Counted from the first letter of the stretch, positions 36,193 through 44,449 are shown. The stretch is DNA of 64,000 bases from Elusimicrobiota bacterium (GCA_003553445.1 PWEK01000061.1:1-64000); one strand, 5' to 3'. Notes: generated from the sequence alone by a model not told the origin. Numbers and translations: made by a program.

Positions 36193-36693
36193 TTATTCTT
36201 CTTCCTTTGGTTTACTGACAACAACCATTGCTGGCCTCAGCACCGCGTTCTTCCAGAGATACCCGGGCTGAAGCACTTCTACCACCTTCTCTTCAGTTTC
36301 ATTATCCCTCTCTACATAATTTACAGCATGATGCAAATTGGGATCAAACCTGCTGTTTAAAGCCTCCATTCTCTCCACCCCTTTTTTCCTTAAAATATTA
36401 AAAAACTCCTTGTTTACTAAATTAATGCCTTCCTTATCCAGCTTTTCTTCGGAAAGAGCTCTTTCGAAATTATCTAAAACCACAAGGAGATCCTTTGCAA
36501 TTGTTTTTTTTCCTTCTTCGTAGTTCCCGGATGAAACCTTCTCCATCCTTTTCCTGTAGTTTTCATAATCGGCTTTTAATCTTCTGAGCTGATTTAAATA
36601 AAGTTCAGCCTCCTGCTTGCTTTTATCAAGCGCCTGCCGAAGTTCTTCAACTTCTTTTGAATCTTTATTTTTTTTCTTCTCTTTTTTGCCCAT
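36193..36693 (-). CDS. grpE: Nucleotide exchange factor GrpE
   Basis: Exchange factor that releases ADP from DnaK. About 166 residues when begun at ATG 36693, which has an AAGGA Shine-Dalgarno at 7-8 bases; the ORF track starts six codons upstream. A lysine-rich N-terminus and long coiled coil (EELRQALDKSKQEAELYLNQL) precede the beta domain with the signature DPNLHHAVNYVERDNETEEKVVEVLQPGYLW in parts. First gene of the grpE-dnaK-dnaJ run. No hrcA gene and no CIRCE element precede it. Confidence 0.97.
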   Translation of the reverse strand: MGKKEKKKNKDSKEVEELRQALDKSKQEAELYLNQLRRLKADYENYRKRMEKVSSGNYEEGKKTIAKDLLVVLDNFERALSEEKLDKEGINLVNKEFFNILRKKGVERMEALNSRFDPNLHHAVNYVERDNETEEKVVEVLQPGYLWKNAVLRPAMVVVSKPKEEE

Positions 36694-36779
36694 GGTTTTT
36701 CCTTTTTTCATAAATTTAATGCTTTTTCTATCGTCAATATTTCGGATTTCTTTTTGGTAATTTTATGGAAATAAAGACC

Positions 36780-37892
36780 CTATGTCAAGCCCTTTCCGTA
36801 TATCCTGTATTTCTTATATATTTCTCCCCCCATCATCTTACCTATTTTAATAGTATTTAGATTATCTTCAAGTATCCATGAAAACTCACACTCTCTGAAT
36901 CCTCTCTTTACAGCAGATTCAAGAGAGTTATTATACATCAGTGCGCCCAAACCCCTGTTCTGAAATTTGTTTTTTATTCCCATTGCCATCAGTCTCAAGC
37001 CCTTTATCTTTCTTTTTAAAAGAATAAACTTCAACCATCCAAGCGGCAATAGCTTTCTGCCTATCTTTTTTATTACTTCATTGTAATCAGGAAGGGCCAG
37101 AAGAAACCCGGCAGGCTCTTCCTCAAAGAACCCTATCTGCACAAGATCAGCCATCACCAGGGGCTTCATCTGCCTTGCGATATCTGTCAACTCCGCCTCC
37201 GTCCACGGAACAAAACCCCAGTTTTCACTCCAAGCCTCATTATATATTTCCTTAACGTACCCTATCTCTTTTTCAAACTCTCCCATTTTAACGGGCCTTG
37301 AATACATCCCGGGCTCTTTTTTTTTCAACCTTTTTACTGCCCTTTGAAGTCTTTGAGCCGGACCTTTTGATACATCCATTATTAGCGCCACCAAATCATG
37401 CTGCTTTCTGTAGCCCGCTTCTTCCAGAATATCAAGATAGTAGCGGGGCGTATATGGCATCATAAACTTTGGAGGCGAATCAAAACCATCCAGAAGCACC
37501 CCGCATTCATCATTTGAAGAGGGATTCATCGGACCCACAACACGTTTCATGCCCTTTTTCTTCAACTCTCTTTCACATCTGTGAAGAAGTTTTTCCGGGA
37601 TTTTTTTATCTTCAAAAGATTCAAAGAAACCGAAAAACCCTGTTTTATCGTCCTGGTGTTTGAGATAGTTATAATCTATAATTGCAGCCGCTCTGCCTAT
37701 AGGTTTTTTTCCTTCATATGCCATATAAAGTTCCATCCAGGCATGTGAAAAAAACGGGTTTTTCTCGCTCAACAGGTGTTTTATATCAACGTCAAGCTTA
37801 GGAACCCAGTTTTTATTCCCCTGATATACTTTCTCCGGGAATTTCATAAACCTTTTAAGTTCCCTTCTGCTCTCCACCTTTTTAATTTTCAC
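36780..37892 (-). CDS. GNAT-fold N-acyltransferase, candidate bacterial ceramide synthase (bCerS-like)
   Basis: 370-residue protein of the GNAT superfamily, of the type sometimes annotated YghO-like. The N-terminal half has KPIGRAAAIIDYNY and GFFGFFESFED, followed by VVGPMNPSSNDECGVLLDGFDSPP, and the C-terminal half has a second GNAT-like region with FQNRGLGALMYNNSL, the likely acyl-CoA or acyl-ACP pyrophosphate loop. Proteins of this type in Caulobacter act as the bacterial ceramide synthase that N-acylates the sphingoid base. It is the last gene of the cassette with spt and a CerR-like reductase (4-base overlap with spt), which is the main reason for the functional call. I infer the activity; GNAT families are diverse, so it could acylate another amine. 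Confidence 0.65.
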   Translation of the reverse strand: MKIKKVESRRELKRFMKFPEKVYQGNKNWVPKLDVDIKHLLSEKNPFFSHAWMELYMAYEGKKPIGRAAAIIDYNYLKHQDDKTGFFGFFESFEDKKIPEKLLHRCERELKKKGMKRVVGPMNPSSNDECGVLLDGFDSPPKFMMPYTPRYYLDILEEAGYRKQHDLVALIMDVSKGPAQRLQRAVKRLKKKEPGMYSRPVKMGEFEKEIGYVKEIYNEAWSENWGFVPWTEAELTDIARQMKPLVMADLVQIGFFEEEPAGFLLALPDYNEVIKKIGRKLLPLGWLKFILLKRKIKGLRLMAMGIKNKFQNRGLGALMYNNSLESAVKRGFRECEFSWILEDNLNTIKIGKMMGGEIYKKYRIYGKGLT

Positions 37893-39160
37893 TTAACTCT
37901 CCATAGTTTTTTCATCCAGTTACGCATTTTTTCCTTCATTGTTTTGGGCCCCTCCCCTGATTTTCCTTTACGGTCCGGTACAACCCCGATCATCTTTCCT
38001 GTCTCCTCAAAAACATCCAGGGCCTGGTCAATATGCCTCTGGCTGAAAGTTGCCATCACGGAAACCCTTATCAGGGCCCTGTTATCGGGCACTGCCGGAG
38101 AAACCACGGGAGTGGTAAAAACCCCCCTGTCAAACAAAATTTTCCACATCTGAAAAGCCTTCATGCTGTCGCCTATTATAAGCGGGATTATGGGGGTTGT
38201 GCTCTCCCCCGTATCATACCCGATTTCCTTAAAACCCCTGCGTAGCTTCTCGGCATTTTCCCATAAACTCCTGAGCCTGCTTTTATCTTTCTCAAGAATA
38301 TTTAAAACAGCCAGAACCGAAGCCACATTAGCCGGCGGCGGCGAAGCGGAAAAAATAAGAGAACGGGCATTGTGTTTTAAATAATGAATAGTTTCTTCAT
38401 CGCCCGCAACAAACCCCCCGATTGAAGCAAAAGATTTGGAAAATGTCCCTACTATCAAATCCACCTCATCTTCAAGGTCAAAATGTTCGGCGGTTCCGCG
38501 ACCGTTCTTTCCCATCACCCCGATACCGTGTGCATCATCAACAAGCAACCTGGCATCATATTTTTTCGCCAGCTTAACAATTGAAGGCAGATCTGCCACA
38601 TCGCCCTCCATGCTGAAAACACCATCCACTATTATAAGCTTCCCCTTATTTTTATCACACGACTTTAATACCTTCTCCAAATCCGACATGTCGTTATGCC
38701 TGAATCTTTTCATCTTTCCGAATGACAATCTGCACCCGTCGATTATTGAAGCATGGTCATACCTGTCGGTTATTATTGTTTCCCCTCTGCCAACCAGGGA
38801 ACTTATAACCCCCAGATTAGTCTGCATCCCGGTTGTAAAAAGCAGCGAGGCCGGTTTTTTCACAAATTCTGCCAGGCGATTTTCCAGCTCCTCATGCATT
38901 TCCAGGGTTCCGTTAAGAAAACGCGACCCCACACAACCGACCCCGTATTTTTCCGTGGCATTAATCGAGGCCTTCTTAACGGCGGGATGCGAGGTTAATC
39001 CAAGGTAATTGTTCGACCCCATCATAATCATTCGTTTTCCCTCAACATTCACCACCGGATCCTGACCGGTTTCAACTTTGTGAAAATACGGATAACATCC
39101 CAAAGCCATAACCTCTTTAGCCGCCCGGAAATCACGGCATTTATCAAACAAATCACTCAT
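37889..39160 (-). CDS. spt: Serine palmitoyltransferase (alpha-oxoamine synthase)
   Basis: PLP enzyme that condenses L-serine with an acyl thioester to 3-keto-sphinganine, the first step of sphingolipid synthesis. About 423 residues from ATG 39160, chosen because it has a GGAG Shine-Dalgarno and a typical start; the ORF track's 39217 overlaps the upstream gene. Motifs: MGSNNYLGL (47-55), GSRFLNGTL (78-86, typical of bacterial SPT rather than AONS/KBL), DRYDHASIIDGCRLSFG (His136 stacks on PLP), DDAHG (208-212), and the PLP lysine K242 in GTFSKSFASIGG. The N-terminal YFHKVETGQD also matches bacterial SPT. Alternatives are glycine C-acetyltransferase or 8-amino-7-oxononanoate synthase, but no biotin or threonine-catabolism genes are nearby. 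Confidence 0.82.
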   Translation of the reverse strand: MSDLFDKCRDFRAAKEVMALGCYPYFHKVETGQDPVVNVEGKRMIMMGSNNYLGLTSHPAVKKASINATEKYGVGCVGSRFLNGTLEMHEELENRLAEFVKKPASLLFTTGMQTNLGVISSLVGRGETIITDRYDHASIIDGCRLSFGKMKRFRHNDMSDLEKVLKSCDKNKGKLIIVDGVFSMEGDVADLPSIVKLAKKYDARLLVDDAHGIGVMGKNGRGTAEHFDLEDEVDLIVGTFSKSFASIGGFVAGDEETIHYLKHNARSLIFSASPPPANVASVLAVLNILEKDKSRLRSLWENAEKLRRGFKEIGYDTGESTTPIIPLIIGDSMKAFQMWKILFDRGVFTTPVVSPAVPDNRALIRVSVMATFSQRHIDQALDVFEETGKMIGVVPDRKGKSGEGPKTMKEKMRNWMKKLWRVK

Positions 39161-39189
39161 CGGTATCTCCTTTTTTCGTTTTTCAGCCT

Positions 39190-40101
39190 TTACAGCCTGC
39201 CTTTTTCTATATACCACTGATAGGTTTGCCTGAAACCATCATTCAGTTTGTATTTCACCTCTATACCGGAGGAAGGCATTACCCAGTCACCGGCAAATAT
39301 TTCTTTAACTTTGTCTTTATTTAGAACAGCCGGTTTTGAAGTCAACATCCCCCAGGCGCTTGCAGCAGTCCCTATCATTTTAACCAATCCACCGGGAATA
39401 TCTAAACACCTTACCTTTTTCCCCACGCTTCCCTGCAGGGCATATGCAACCTCTTCCCAGGTATAGTTCTCCCCGTCAGAAAGAAAAACTCTTTCACCGG
39501 GAGAAACATTAATTATTCCTTTCACACAATCCTCCACATGAATAAAACTCAACTGACCCGCCCCCGCAGGCCTGAGAAAAACCCCAAACCTGTCTGCCAT
39601 CCTAAAGACTGATAAAAAATCCTCATCTCTCGGGCCGTAAACCGCTGCGGGTATAACTATGGAGTTATTCGGAAGGCTCTTGACATAATCTTCTGCCTTT
39701 TTTTTACTTTTACCATAATCTGATACAGCTTCGCCGCCGGAAGGACCCCACGCCGCCTGACTGGAAACATATATAAAATTTTCTACCTGACTGCCGCAGT
39801 TCTTTACCGTCTCAACGAGATTTCTCGTGCCTTCACTGTTTATTCGATATAAATCACTCCCCATCACGGCCCTTACAGCTCCTCCCACGTGATAAATCTT
39901 CTCAACATTGCATACGGCATCTTTAAGAGATTCCGCAGAGCACAAATCGGCACAAACATAATCTGCTGAAATTCCTTTCAGCCATCTTGTATCCGAAGTC
40001 TCTCTAACCATACATACAACATCGTCACCCCGGCCGGTAAGCCGCTCCACAAGATGACTGCCTATAAAACCGTTTGAACCGGTTACCAGAACCCTGCTCA
40101 C
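39190..40101 (-). CDS. NAD(P)-dependent epimerase/dehydratase-type SDR, candidate ceramide reductase (CerR-like)
   Basis: 303-residue extended short-chain dehydrogenase/reductase. The nucleotide-binding motif TGSNGFIG spans residues 7-14, the acidic ADLCSAESL follows near 51, VSSQ near 112 supplies the catalytic Ser, and the YxxxK pair is Y129/K133 in SDYGKSKKK. In Caulobacter and relatives an SDR of this subclass next to spt reduces the 3-keto group of the sphingoid lipid. Here the gene lies directly upstream of spt (29-base gap) and overlaps the preceding kinase-like gene by four bases. The fold call is firm; the substrate is inferred from context, and a nucleotide-sugar epimerase role is the alternative. 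Confidence 0.7.
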   Translation of the reverse strand: MSRVLVTGSNGFIGSHLVERLTGRGDDVVCMVRETSDTRWLKGISADYVCADLCSAESLKDAVCNVEKIYHVGGAVRAVMGSDLYRINSEGTRNLVETVKNCGSQVENFIYVSSQAAWGPSGGEAVSDYGKSKKKAEDYVKSLPNNSIVIPAAVYGPRDEDFLSVFRMADRFGVFLRPAGAGQLSFIHVEDCVKGIINVSPGERVFLSDGENYTWEEVAYALQGSVGKKVRCLDIPGGLVKMIGTAASAWGMLTSKPAVLNKDKVKEIFAGDWVMPSSGIEVKYKLNDGFRQTYQWYIEKGRL

Positions 40102-40658
40102 CCCAAGAACCTCAATATCAGAGCTCCGGCGACCGGAAGATAAAAATTATCATTAATCTTAAGCGGTAGAAGCTCTAAAAATGCGCAGACCACCGAACCT
40201 ACCGCAATCCCGTATATGCTTAAACTCAAAATAGACGAAAAGGAAAAAACAGCAAGAACCGTAAAAGTAGCTGCCGCGAAAGCCAGAGCTCCCTCAACTG
40301 TTTTTCCAAAAAGAGTTATATTCCCAAGCCTCTCTCCGGCAATCGCCGCTGAAATGTCTCCCACACTCAGATATATTATTCCCCCCGCCGCCGCATCCGG
40401 CGGAAACAGAAGTATCGCCACAAAAACGCCTGCCAGAAAAGGAGGGCTGCCGGAAAAGTTTTTAACCTCCCGGCGCCTTAAAATAGGTATATTTTTATAA
40501 ACCACCCTATTAATCTTTCTATAACGCAGCCTTGCAATATCTATAAGAGTCAGTAACACTAAAAGAACCCCCGAAATCCATAGCGCGGATTTTTTTGTAA
40601 AAAGAATAAGCCATACAGCGAAAAAAACCCCTGAAAGATGATATAATTTTCTATACAT
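40098..40658 (-). CDS. Dolichol/phytol kinase-like CTP-dependent lipid kinase, membrane protein
   Basis: 186-residue polytopic membrane protein with about six hydrophobic segments. The N-terminus RKLYHLSG is the usual start of the SEC59/phytol-kinase/DGK1 family, and the CTP-binding signature is complete: GDISAAIAGERLG (100-112) followed by FGKTVEGALA (118-127). Such enzymes use CTP to phosphorylate a lipid alcohol (dolichol, phytol, diacylglycerol). It is the first gene of the cassette with the CerR-like SDR, SPT and the bCerS-like protein, so a sphingoid base or ceramide is a plausible substrate; that is inference. The predicted promoter start is about one base before its ATG, suggesting a leaderless message. 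Confidence 0.75.
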   Translation of the reverse strand: MYRKLYHLSGVFFAVWLILFTKKSALWISGVLLVLLTLIDIARLRYRKINRVVYKNIPILRRREVKNFSGSPPFLAGVFVAILLFPPDAAAGGIIYLSVGDISAAIAGERLGNITLFGKTVEGALAFAAATFTVLAVFSFSSILSLSIYGIAVGSVVCAFLELLPLKINDNFYLPVAGALILRFLG

Positions 40659-40665
40659 AGGTTTG

Positions 40666-40694
40666 ATTTTATCAAAATAAGCTCACCTTGACAA
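40666..40694 (-). promoter_or_regulatory. Promoter of the ceramide-like cassette
   Basis: TTGTCA (40689-40694), 17-base spacer, TAAAAT (40666-40671): ten of twelve consensus matches at ideal spacing. The predicted transcript start is near 40659, right at the ATG at 40658. The -35 box shares five bases with the -35 box of the divergent tRNA-Leu promoter. Confidence 0.65.
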
Positions 40695-40716
40695 CATATT
40701 ATTTTAAGTTTACAAT
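40688..40716 (+). promoter_or_regulatory. Promoter of tRNA-Leu
   Basis: TTGACA (40688-40693), 17-base spacer, TACAAT (40711-40716): eleven of twelve consensus matches at ideal spacing, placing transcription a few bases before the tRNA 5' end at 40727. It faces the minus-strand genes and overlaps the promoter of the lipid cassette. Confidence 0.8.
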
Positions 40717-40726
40717 TACCAAACGT

Positions 40727-40811
<85 letters not shown>

Positions 40812-40830
40812 AACCTATATATCACATATT

Positions 40831-41559
40831 TTAAAAATAAACCTTTCTTAGCTCTAGACCTTTTGCCGGAGCGCAGAAATTGCATCTTTTACCTTTACCG
40901 GACAATAACCGAACCAGATCCTCTTTATTCCTTTTGCCTTTTCCGGCTGATATTAAGAAACCGGTAATAAACCTGACCATATACGTAAGAAAATAACGCG
41001 CGCGAAAATTCAACTTATATAATCCGTTACCGTTATCTGATACATTACATTCCATGATTTCTATAATATGGTTTTTTTTATCTCCTGCGGATGAAAAAAG
41101 ACTAAAATTATGTTCTCCCTTAATCATTCCGGCCATTTCTCGAACAGTATCCCAGTCAATTTCCCCGGGAATATGCCAGACGTACCTGTGCTGCCTGTAA
41201 CTGATATATGAGCTGTTCAACACTCTGTAAACATAAAGTTTTGAATCAATTTCATAACGAGGGTTAAACCCTTCATTGCATTTCTCAACGCTCTTTATAA
41301 TTATACTGCCCGGAAGGGCTGAATTTACAGCCTTTTTTATCCTCTCAAGCGGTATTTCAAAAGGCGGGTCAAAAGACGCAACCTGATCCGAAGCATGAAC
41401 CCCTCTATCGGTTCTGCTGGTGTAATTTAATCTGATATTTTCTCCATATATGTTTCTTAGTGTTTTTCTTATCTCTCCATACACTGTAACCCTGCCGGGC
41501 TGCTGCTGCCACCCGAAATAATCCGTCCCGTCATACTCCACCTTCAGAAGAACAGTCAT
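40831..41559 (-). CDS. truA: tRNA pseudouridine(38-40) synthase
   Basis: Modifies uridines 38-40 in the anticodon stem of tRNAs. 242 residues, normal length. VEYDGTDYFGWQQQPG at the N-terminus, the catalytic aspartate in SRTDRGVHAS (D51 region), RYFLTYMVRFITGFL near 185 and the LELRKVYF end match the TruA family. The start at 41559 is one base from the ecfT stop. It is the last gene of the amino-acid run and keeps the ecfT-truA adjacency known from Firmicutes and others. Confidence 0.97.
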   Translation of the reverse strand: MTVLLKVEYDGTDYFGWQQQPGRVTVYGEIRKTLRNIYGENIRLNYTSRTDRGVHASDQVASFDPPFEIPLERIKKAVNSALPGSIIIKSVEKCNEGFNPRYEIDSKLYVYRVLNSSYISYRQHRYVWHIPGEIDWDTVREMAGMIKGEHNFSLFSSAGDKKNHIIEIMECNVSDNGNGLYKLNFRARYFLTYMVRFITGFLISAGKGKRNKEDLVRLLSGKGKRCNFCAPAKGLELRKVYF

Positions 41560-41560
41560 A

Positions 41561-42301
41561 TTATCCCGAATATAAAAACAGACCCAGAATATATAAAATA
41601 CAGAAAAAAGCAGCTGCCAGTTCCCTCATTCCAATAGCATCAAAAACCGGCCTAGGGGTTAAGCTCTGCATATTTATATCTCTAACCTCAAGGGCATCTT
41701 CAATAGATGACGCTCTTTTCATAACTCTTATCATAAAAACAGTACAGAAAGACTCTATTTTAACTCGCAGCTTAAGCTTTTCCGGCCGGAGTTTCTGGGC
41801 TTTCATTATACTTTCAGCTTCCTCAAGCATTATCGGAAAAAACCTCATAGCAAGCATAAATGTCAAAGCAACCGATGAGGGCGAAACCCCCACGGCCTTA
41901 AGGGGATATAAAAACCAGGCCATGGCTCTTCCTATATCCATTGCGGGAGTTGTTGCAGTCAGAAGAGAAGCCCACCCGACTAAAAGAACAATTCTGAGTG
42001 AAATAGCTGCAGCCAGTTCAGGCTGTGAGGGCGGCAAAACCGCATGCAAAAGGAGTGTTAAAATAACCAGCCAGAGCACCGGAAGCATGGATTTGAGAAA
42101 TATACATATTTTAATACCTGAGAAAAACACCGCTCCGTATAGAAAAACCGATGAAACAAGAAATAAACCCGGCGTAACCGACATAAAAAGAGAAACCGAA
42201 ATTGCGAACAGGATAAGGATTTTCACCCTTGCGTCAAGTCTATGCGCAAAAGATCCCCCCGGGGTGTACCGGCCAAACAGAAAAGTGCCGGAAATTTTCA
42301 T
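41561..42301 (-). CDS. ecfT: Energy-coupling factor transporter transmembrane protein EcfT (CbiQ family)
   Basis: 246-residue membrane protein with about five to six hydrophobic segments and the CbiQ/EcfT N-terminal signature HRLDARVKILILF. EcfT links the two EcfA ATPases with substrate-binding S components in vitamin and metal uptake. The coupling-helix Arg motifs are recognisable but loose (KAQKLR near 168 and EDALEVRD near 206). No ecfA or S-component gene lies nearby, although ecfA-ecfA-ecfT-truA is the usual order in Firmicutes; the ATPases may be encoded elsewhere. It follows asd by four bases in the amino-acid run. Confidence 0.85.
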   Translation of the reverse strand: MKISGTFLFGRYTPGGSFAHRLDARVKILILFAISVSLFMSVTPGLFLVSSVFLYGAVFFSGIKICIFLKSMLPVLWLVILTLLLHAVLPPSQPELAAAISLRIVLLVGWASLLTATTPAMDIGRAMAWFLYPLKAVGVSPSSVALTFMLAMRFFPIMLEEAESIMKAQKLRPEKLKLRVKIESFCTVFMIRVMKRASSIEDALEVRDINMQSLTPRPVFDAIGMRELAAAFFCILYILGLFLYSG

Positions 42302-42305
42302 GAAA

Positions 42306-43331
42306 TCAATTCACAGTCTTTTTTTTTAAGATAAATTCAGCTATCTGAACAGCGTTTAATGCAGCGCCTTTTCTAAGGTTATCAGCAACAACCCAGATAT
42401 TCAAACCGTTTTTTACAGAATAATCCTTTCTTATTCTCCCTACAAATACCTCATCTCTGCCCCATGAAGAGTTTGCCAGCGGATAAACCTGTTTTTCCGG
42501 ATTATCCTCAACCTTGACGCCGGGAAATTTTTCAAGAACCTCTCTGGCGCGAGCCGGCGATATTTCTTTCTTAGTTTCTATATTAACCGCTTCGCAGTGC
42601 CCGCCTACTACCGGAACCCTGACGCATGTCATTGTTACAGCCAGATTTTCATCCTTCATTATTTTTCGTGTTTCATTCAGCAATTTCATTTCTTCTGTAG
42701 TATAACCGTTTTCACCAAAAGCATCTGACTGCGGTATTTGCGGCAAACACTCAAATGCTATCTGGTGTGGAAAAATATCCGTTTTACATTTTTTTCCCTG
42801 CTGAAAATCTTTAATCTGCTGCATAAGCTCATCAACCGCTTTTTTTCCTGCGCCGGAAACCGACTGATAGGTTGCCACAACAATTCTCTTTATCCCGGCT
42901 TCATCGTATATCGGCTTTAATGCCATTACCATCTGAATAGTTGAACAGTTCGGATTTGCAATTATCCCGGTGTTTTCTTTTATATCCTCCGGATTAACTT
43001 CCGGTATGACAAGCGGAACATCGATATCCATCCTGAATGCGCTTGAATTATCAATAACTGTGGCCCCCTGCTCCGCGGCCTTGCGCGCATATTTTTTCGA
43101 ACGTTTAGCCCCCGCGGAAAATAATGCTATATCAACATCGCTGAAATCCGCTTCCTCCAGGTTTTCAACCTCCACATAGGAATCCCTCCACTTAAGCTTC
43201 CTGCCTTTTGAACGACTGGAAGCCATATAACGCATATTCTTTACCGGAAAATTCCTTTCCTGCATTATTTTCCGCATCTGCTCCCCCACCGCTCCAGTTG
43301 CTCCAACTATAGCCGTATTTATACCATCCAT
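42306..43331 (-). CDS. asd: Aspartate-semialdehyde dehydrogenase
   Basis: NADPH-dependent reduction of aspartyl phosphate to aspartate semialdehyde, the branch point to threonine, methionine and lysine/DAP. 341 residues. The N-terminal [11 protein letters not shown] binds NADP, the catalytic cysteine is C129 in ANPNCST, and further motifs [14 protein letters not shown] and [11 protein letters not shown] are present. It lies at the end of the leu genes one base after leuB and far from lysC, but in the same run. Confidence 0.97.
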   Translation of the reverse strand: MDGINTAIVGATGAVGEQMRKIMQERNFPVKNMRYMASSRSKGRKLKWRDSYVEVENLEEADFSDVDIALFSAGAKRSKKYARKAAEQGATVIDNSSAFRMDIDVPLVIPEVNPEDIKENTGIIANPNCSTIQMVMALKPIYDEAGIKRIVVATYQSVSGAGKKAVDELMQQIKDFQQGKKCKTDIFPHQIAFECLPQIPQSDAFGENGYTTEEMKLLNETRKIMKDENLAVTMTCVRVPVVGGHCEAVNIETKKEISPARAREVLEKFPGVKVEDNPEKQVYPLANSSWGRDEVFVGRIRKDYSVKNGLNIWVVADNLRKGAALNAVQIAEFILKKKTVN

Positions 43332-43332
43332 T

Positions 43333-44448
43333 TTATTTTAAAACCTCCCGAACAACCATATCTCCCACCTGGGTTGTTGTATATCCCATTCTTCCTGCAG
43401 CCAGAGAATCCAGTCTTTCGGCGACCACCCGGCGCAGGGCATTCTCAACAGAGCCTGCGGCATCTTCCTCCCCCAGTTCTTCCAGCATAAGCTGAACGGA
43501 AGATATAGCAGCCAAAGGATTTATTTTACCCTGACCCGTATACTTGGGAGCGGAACCGCCAATCGGCTCAAACATGGATACTCCTTCGGGATTTATATTC
43601 CCGCCCGCGGCAATCCCCATTCCTCCCTGTATCATGGCACCGAGGTCTGTAATGATGTCTCCAAACATATTACCGGTAACGATTACATCATACCACTGGG
43701 GGTTTTTCACCATCCACATGCAGCAGGCATCAACATGATTGTAATCCCGCTTTATATCCGGATAGGTTTTCTCCCCCATCTCATCAAAAGCGCGTTTCCA
43801 CAGGTCATAAATATAGGTAAGAACGTTTGTCTTGCCCACTAGTGTAAGCTGACCTTTTAAACCCTTTTCTTTTTCTTCTTCTGACAGCCCCTTCCAGGGT
43901 CTGCTGGATCTTCGGTTTCTGGCATATTCAAAGGCATACTTCAAAGCCCGGTCCACCCCCCTGCGTGTATATACTGAGCTCTGTACCGCCACCTCATCTG
44001 CCGAACCCCTGTGCGTAAAACCGCCGGTTCCCGTATACAAATCTTCGGTATTTTCCCGTATTACAGTAAAGTCTATCTCCCCGGGTCCTTTATTTTTTAT
44101 TGGAGTCTCTACTCCTTCATATAATTTTACCGGGCGGAGGTTTATATACTGGTCAAGCTCAAACCTGAGTTTTAGCAGAATCCCCTTTTCAAGTATTCCG
44201 GGCGGCACATCCGGATGCCCGATTGCTCCAAGAAAAATCGAATCGGTTTTCCTCAGCTCATCTACTGCAGAATCAGGCAATGGTTCCCCGGTGCGCAAAT
44301 ATCGCTCTCCACCAAAATCATACTCTATGTAATTAATTTTTATACTGAATTTTTCAGCAGCGGCATCTAAAACCTTCCTGCCTTCTTTTACAACTTCGGG
44401 GCCTGTCCCGTCCCCGGGTATTACAGCAATATTGTAAGTTTTAGCCAT
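43333..44448 (-). CDS. leuB: 3-isopropylmalate dehydrogenase
   Basis: Oxidative decarboxylation in leucine synthesis. 371 residues of the beta-decarboxylating dehydrogenase family: [10 protein letters not shown] near 11, the substrate-binding [17 protein letters not shown] near 93, RENTEDLY near 131, and [18 protein letters not shown] near 265 followed by [13 protein letters not shown]. The last block resembles the tartrate/isocitrate dehydrogenase-like subclade more than E. coli LeuB, so family trees may misplace it. The position next to leuD, leuC and leuA supports the isopropylmalate substrate. Confidence 0.92.
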   Translation of the reverse strand: MAKTYNIAVIPGDGTGPEVVKEGRKVLDAAAEKFSIKINYIEYDFGGERYLRTGEPLPDSAVDELRKTDSIFLGAIGHPDVPPGILEKGILLKLRFELDQYINLRPVKLYEGVETPIKNKGPGEIDFTVIRENTEDLYTGTGGFTHRGSADEVAVQSSVYTRRGVDRALKYAFEYARNRRSSRPWKGLSEEEKEKGLKGQLTLVGKTNVLTYIYDLWKRAFDEMGEKTYPDIKRDYNHVDACCMWMVKNPQWYDVIVTGNMFGDIITDLGAMIQGGMGIAAGGNINPEGVSMFEPIGGSAPKYTGQGKINPLAAISSVQLMLEELGEEDAAGSVENALRRVVAERLDSLAAGRMGYTTTQVGDMVVREVLK

Positions 44449-44449
44449 C

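Noticed and set aside
36709-36737. Promoter-like TTGACG-N17-TTTATG before grpE
   Set aside because: The -10 matches in only three positions and the transcript start would fall inside the grpE Shine-Dalgarno, so I do not list it as a feature.
37889-39160. Glycine C-acetyltransferase (Kbl) or BioF for the alpha-oxoamine synthase
   Set aside because: GSRFLNGTL, the YF..ETGQD start and the reductase and GNAT neighbours point to serine palmitoyltransferase. No tdh or bio genes are near.
43333-44448. Tartrate dehydrogenase for LeuB
   Set aside because: The complete leuA-leuC-leuD context makes isopropylmalate the likely substrate, despite subclade likeness.
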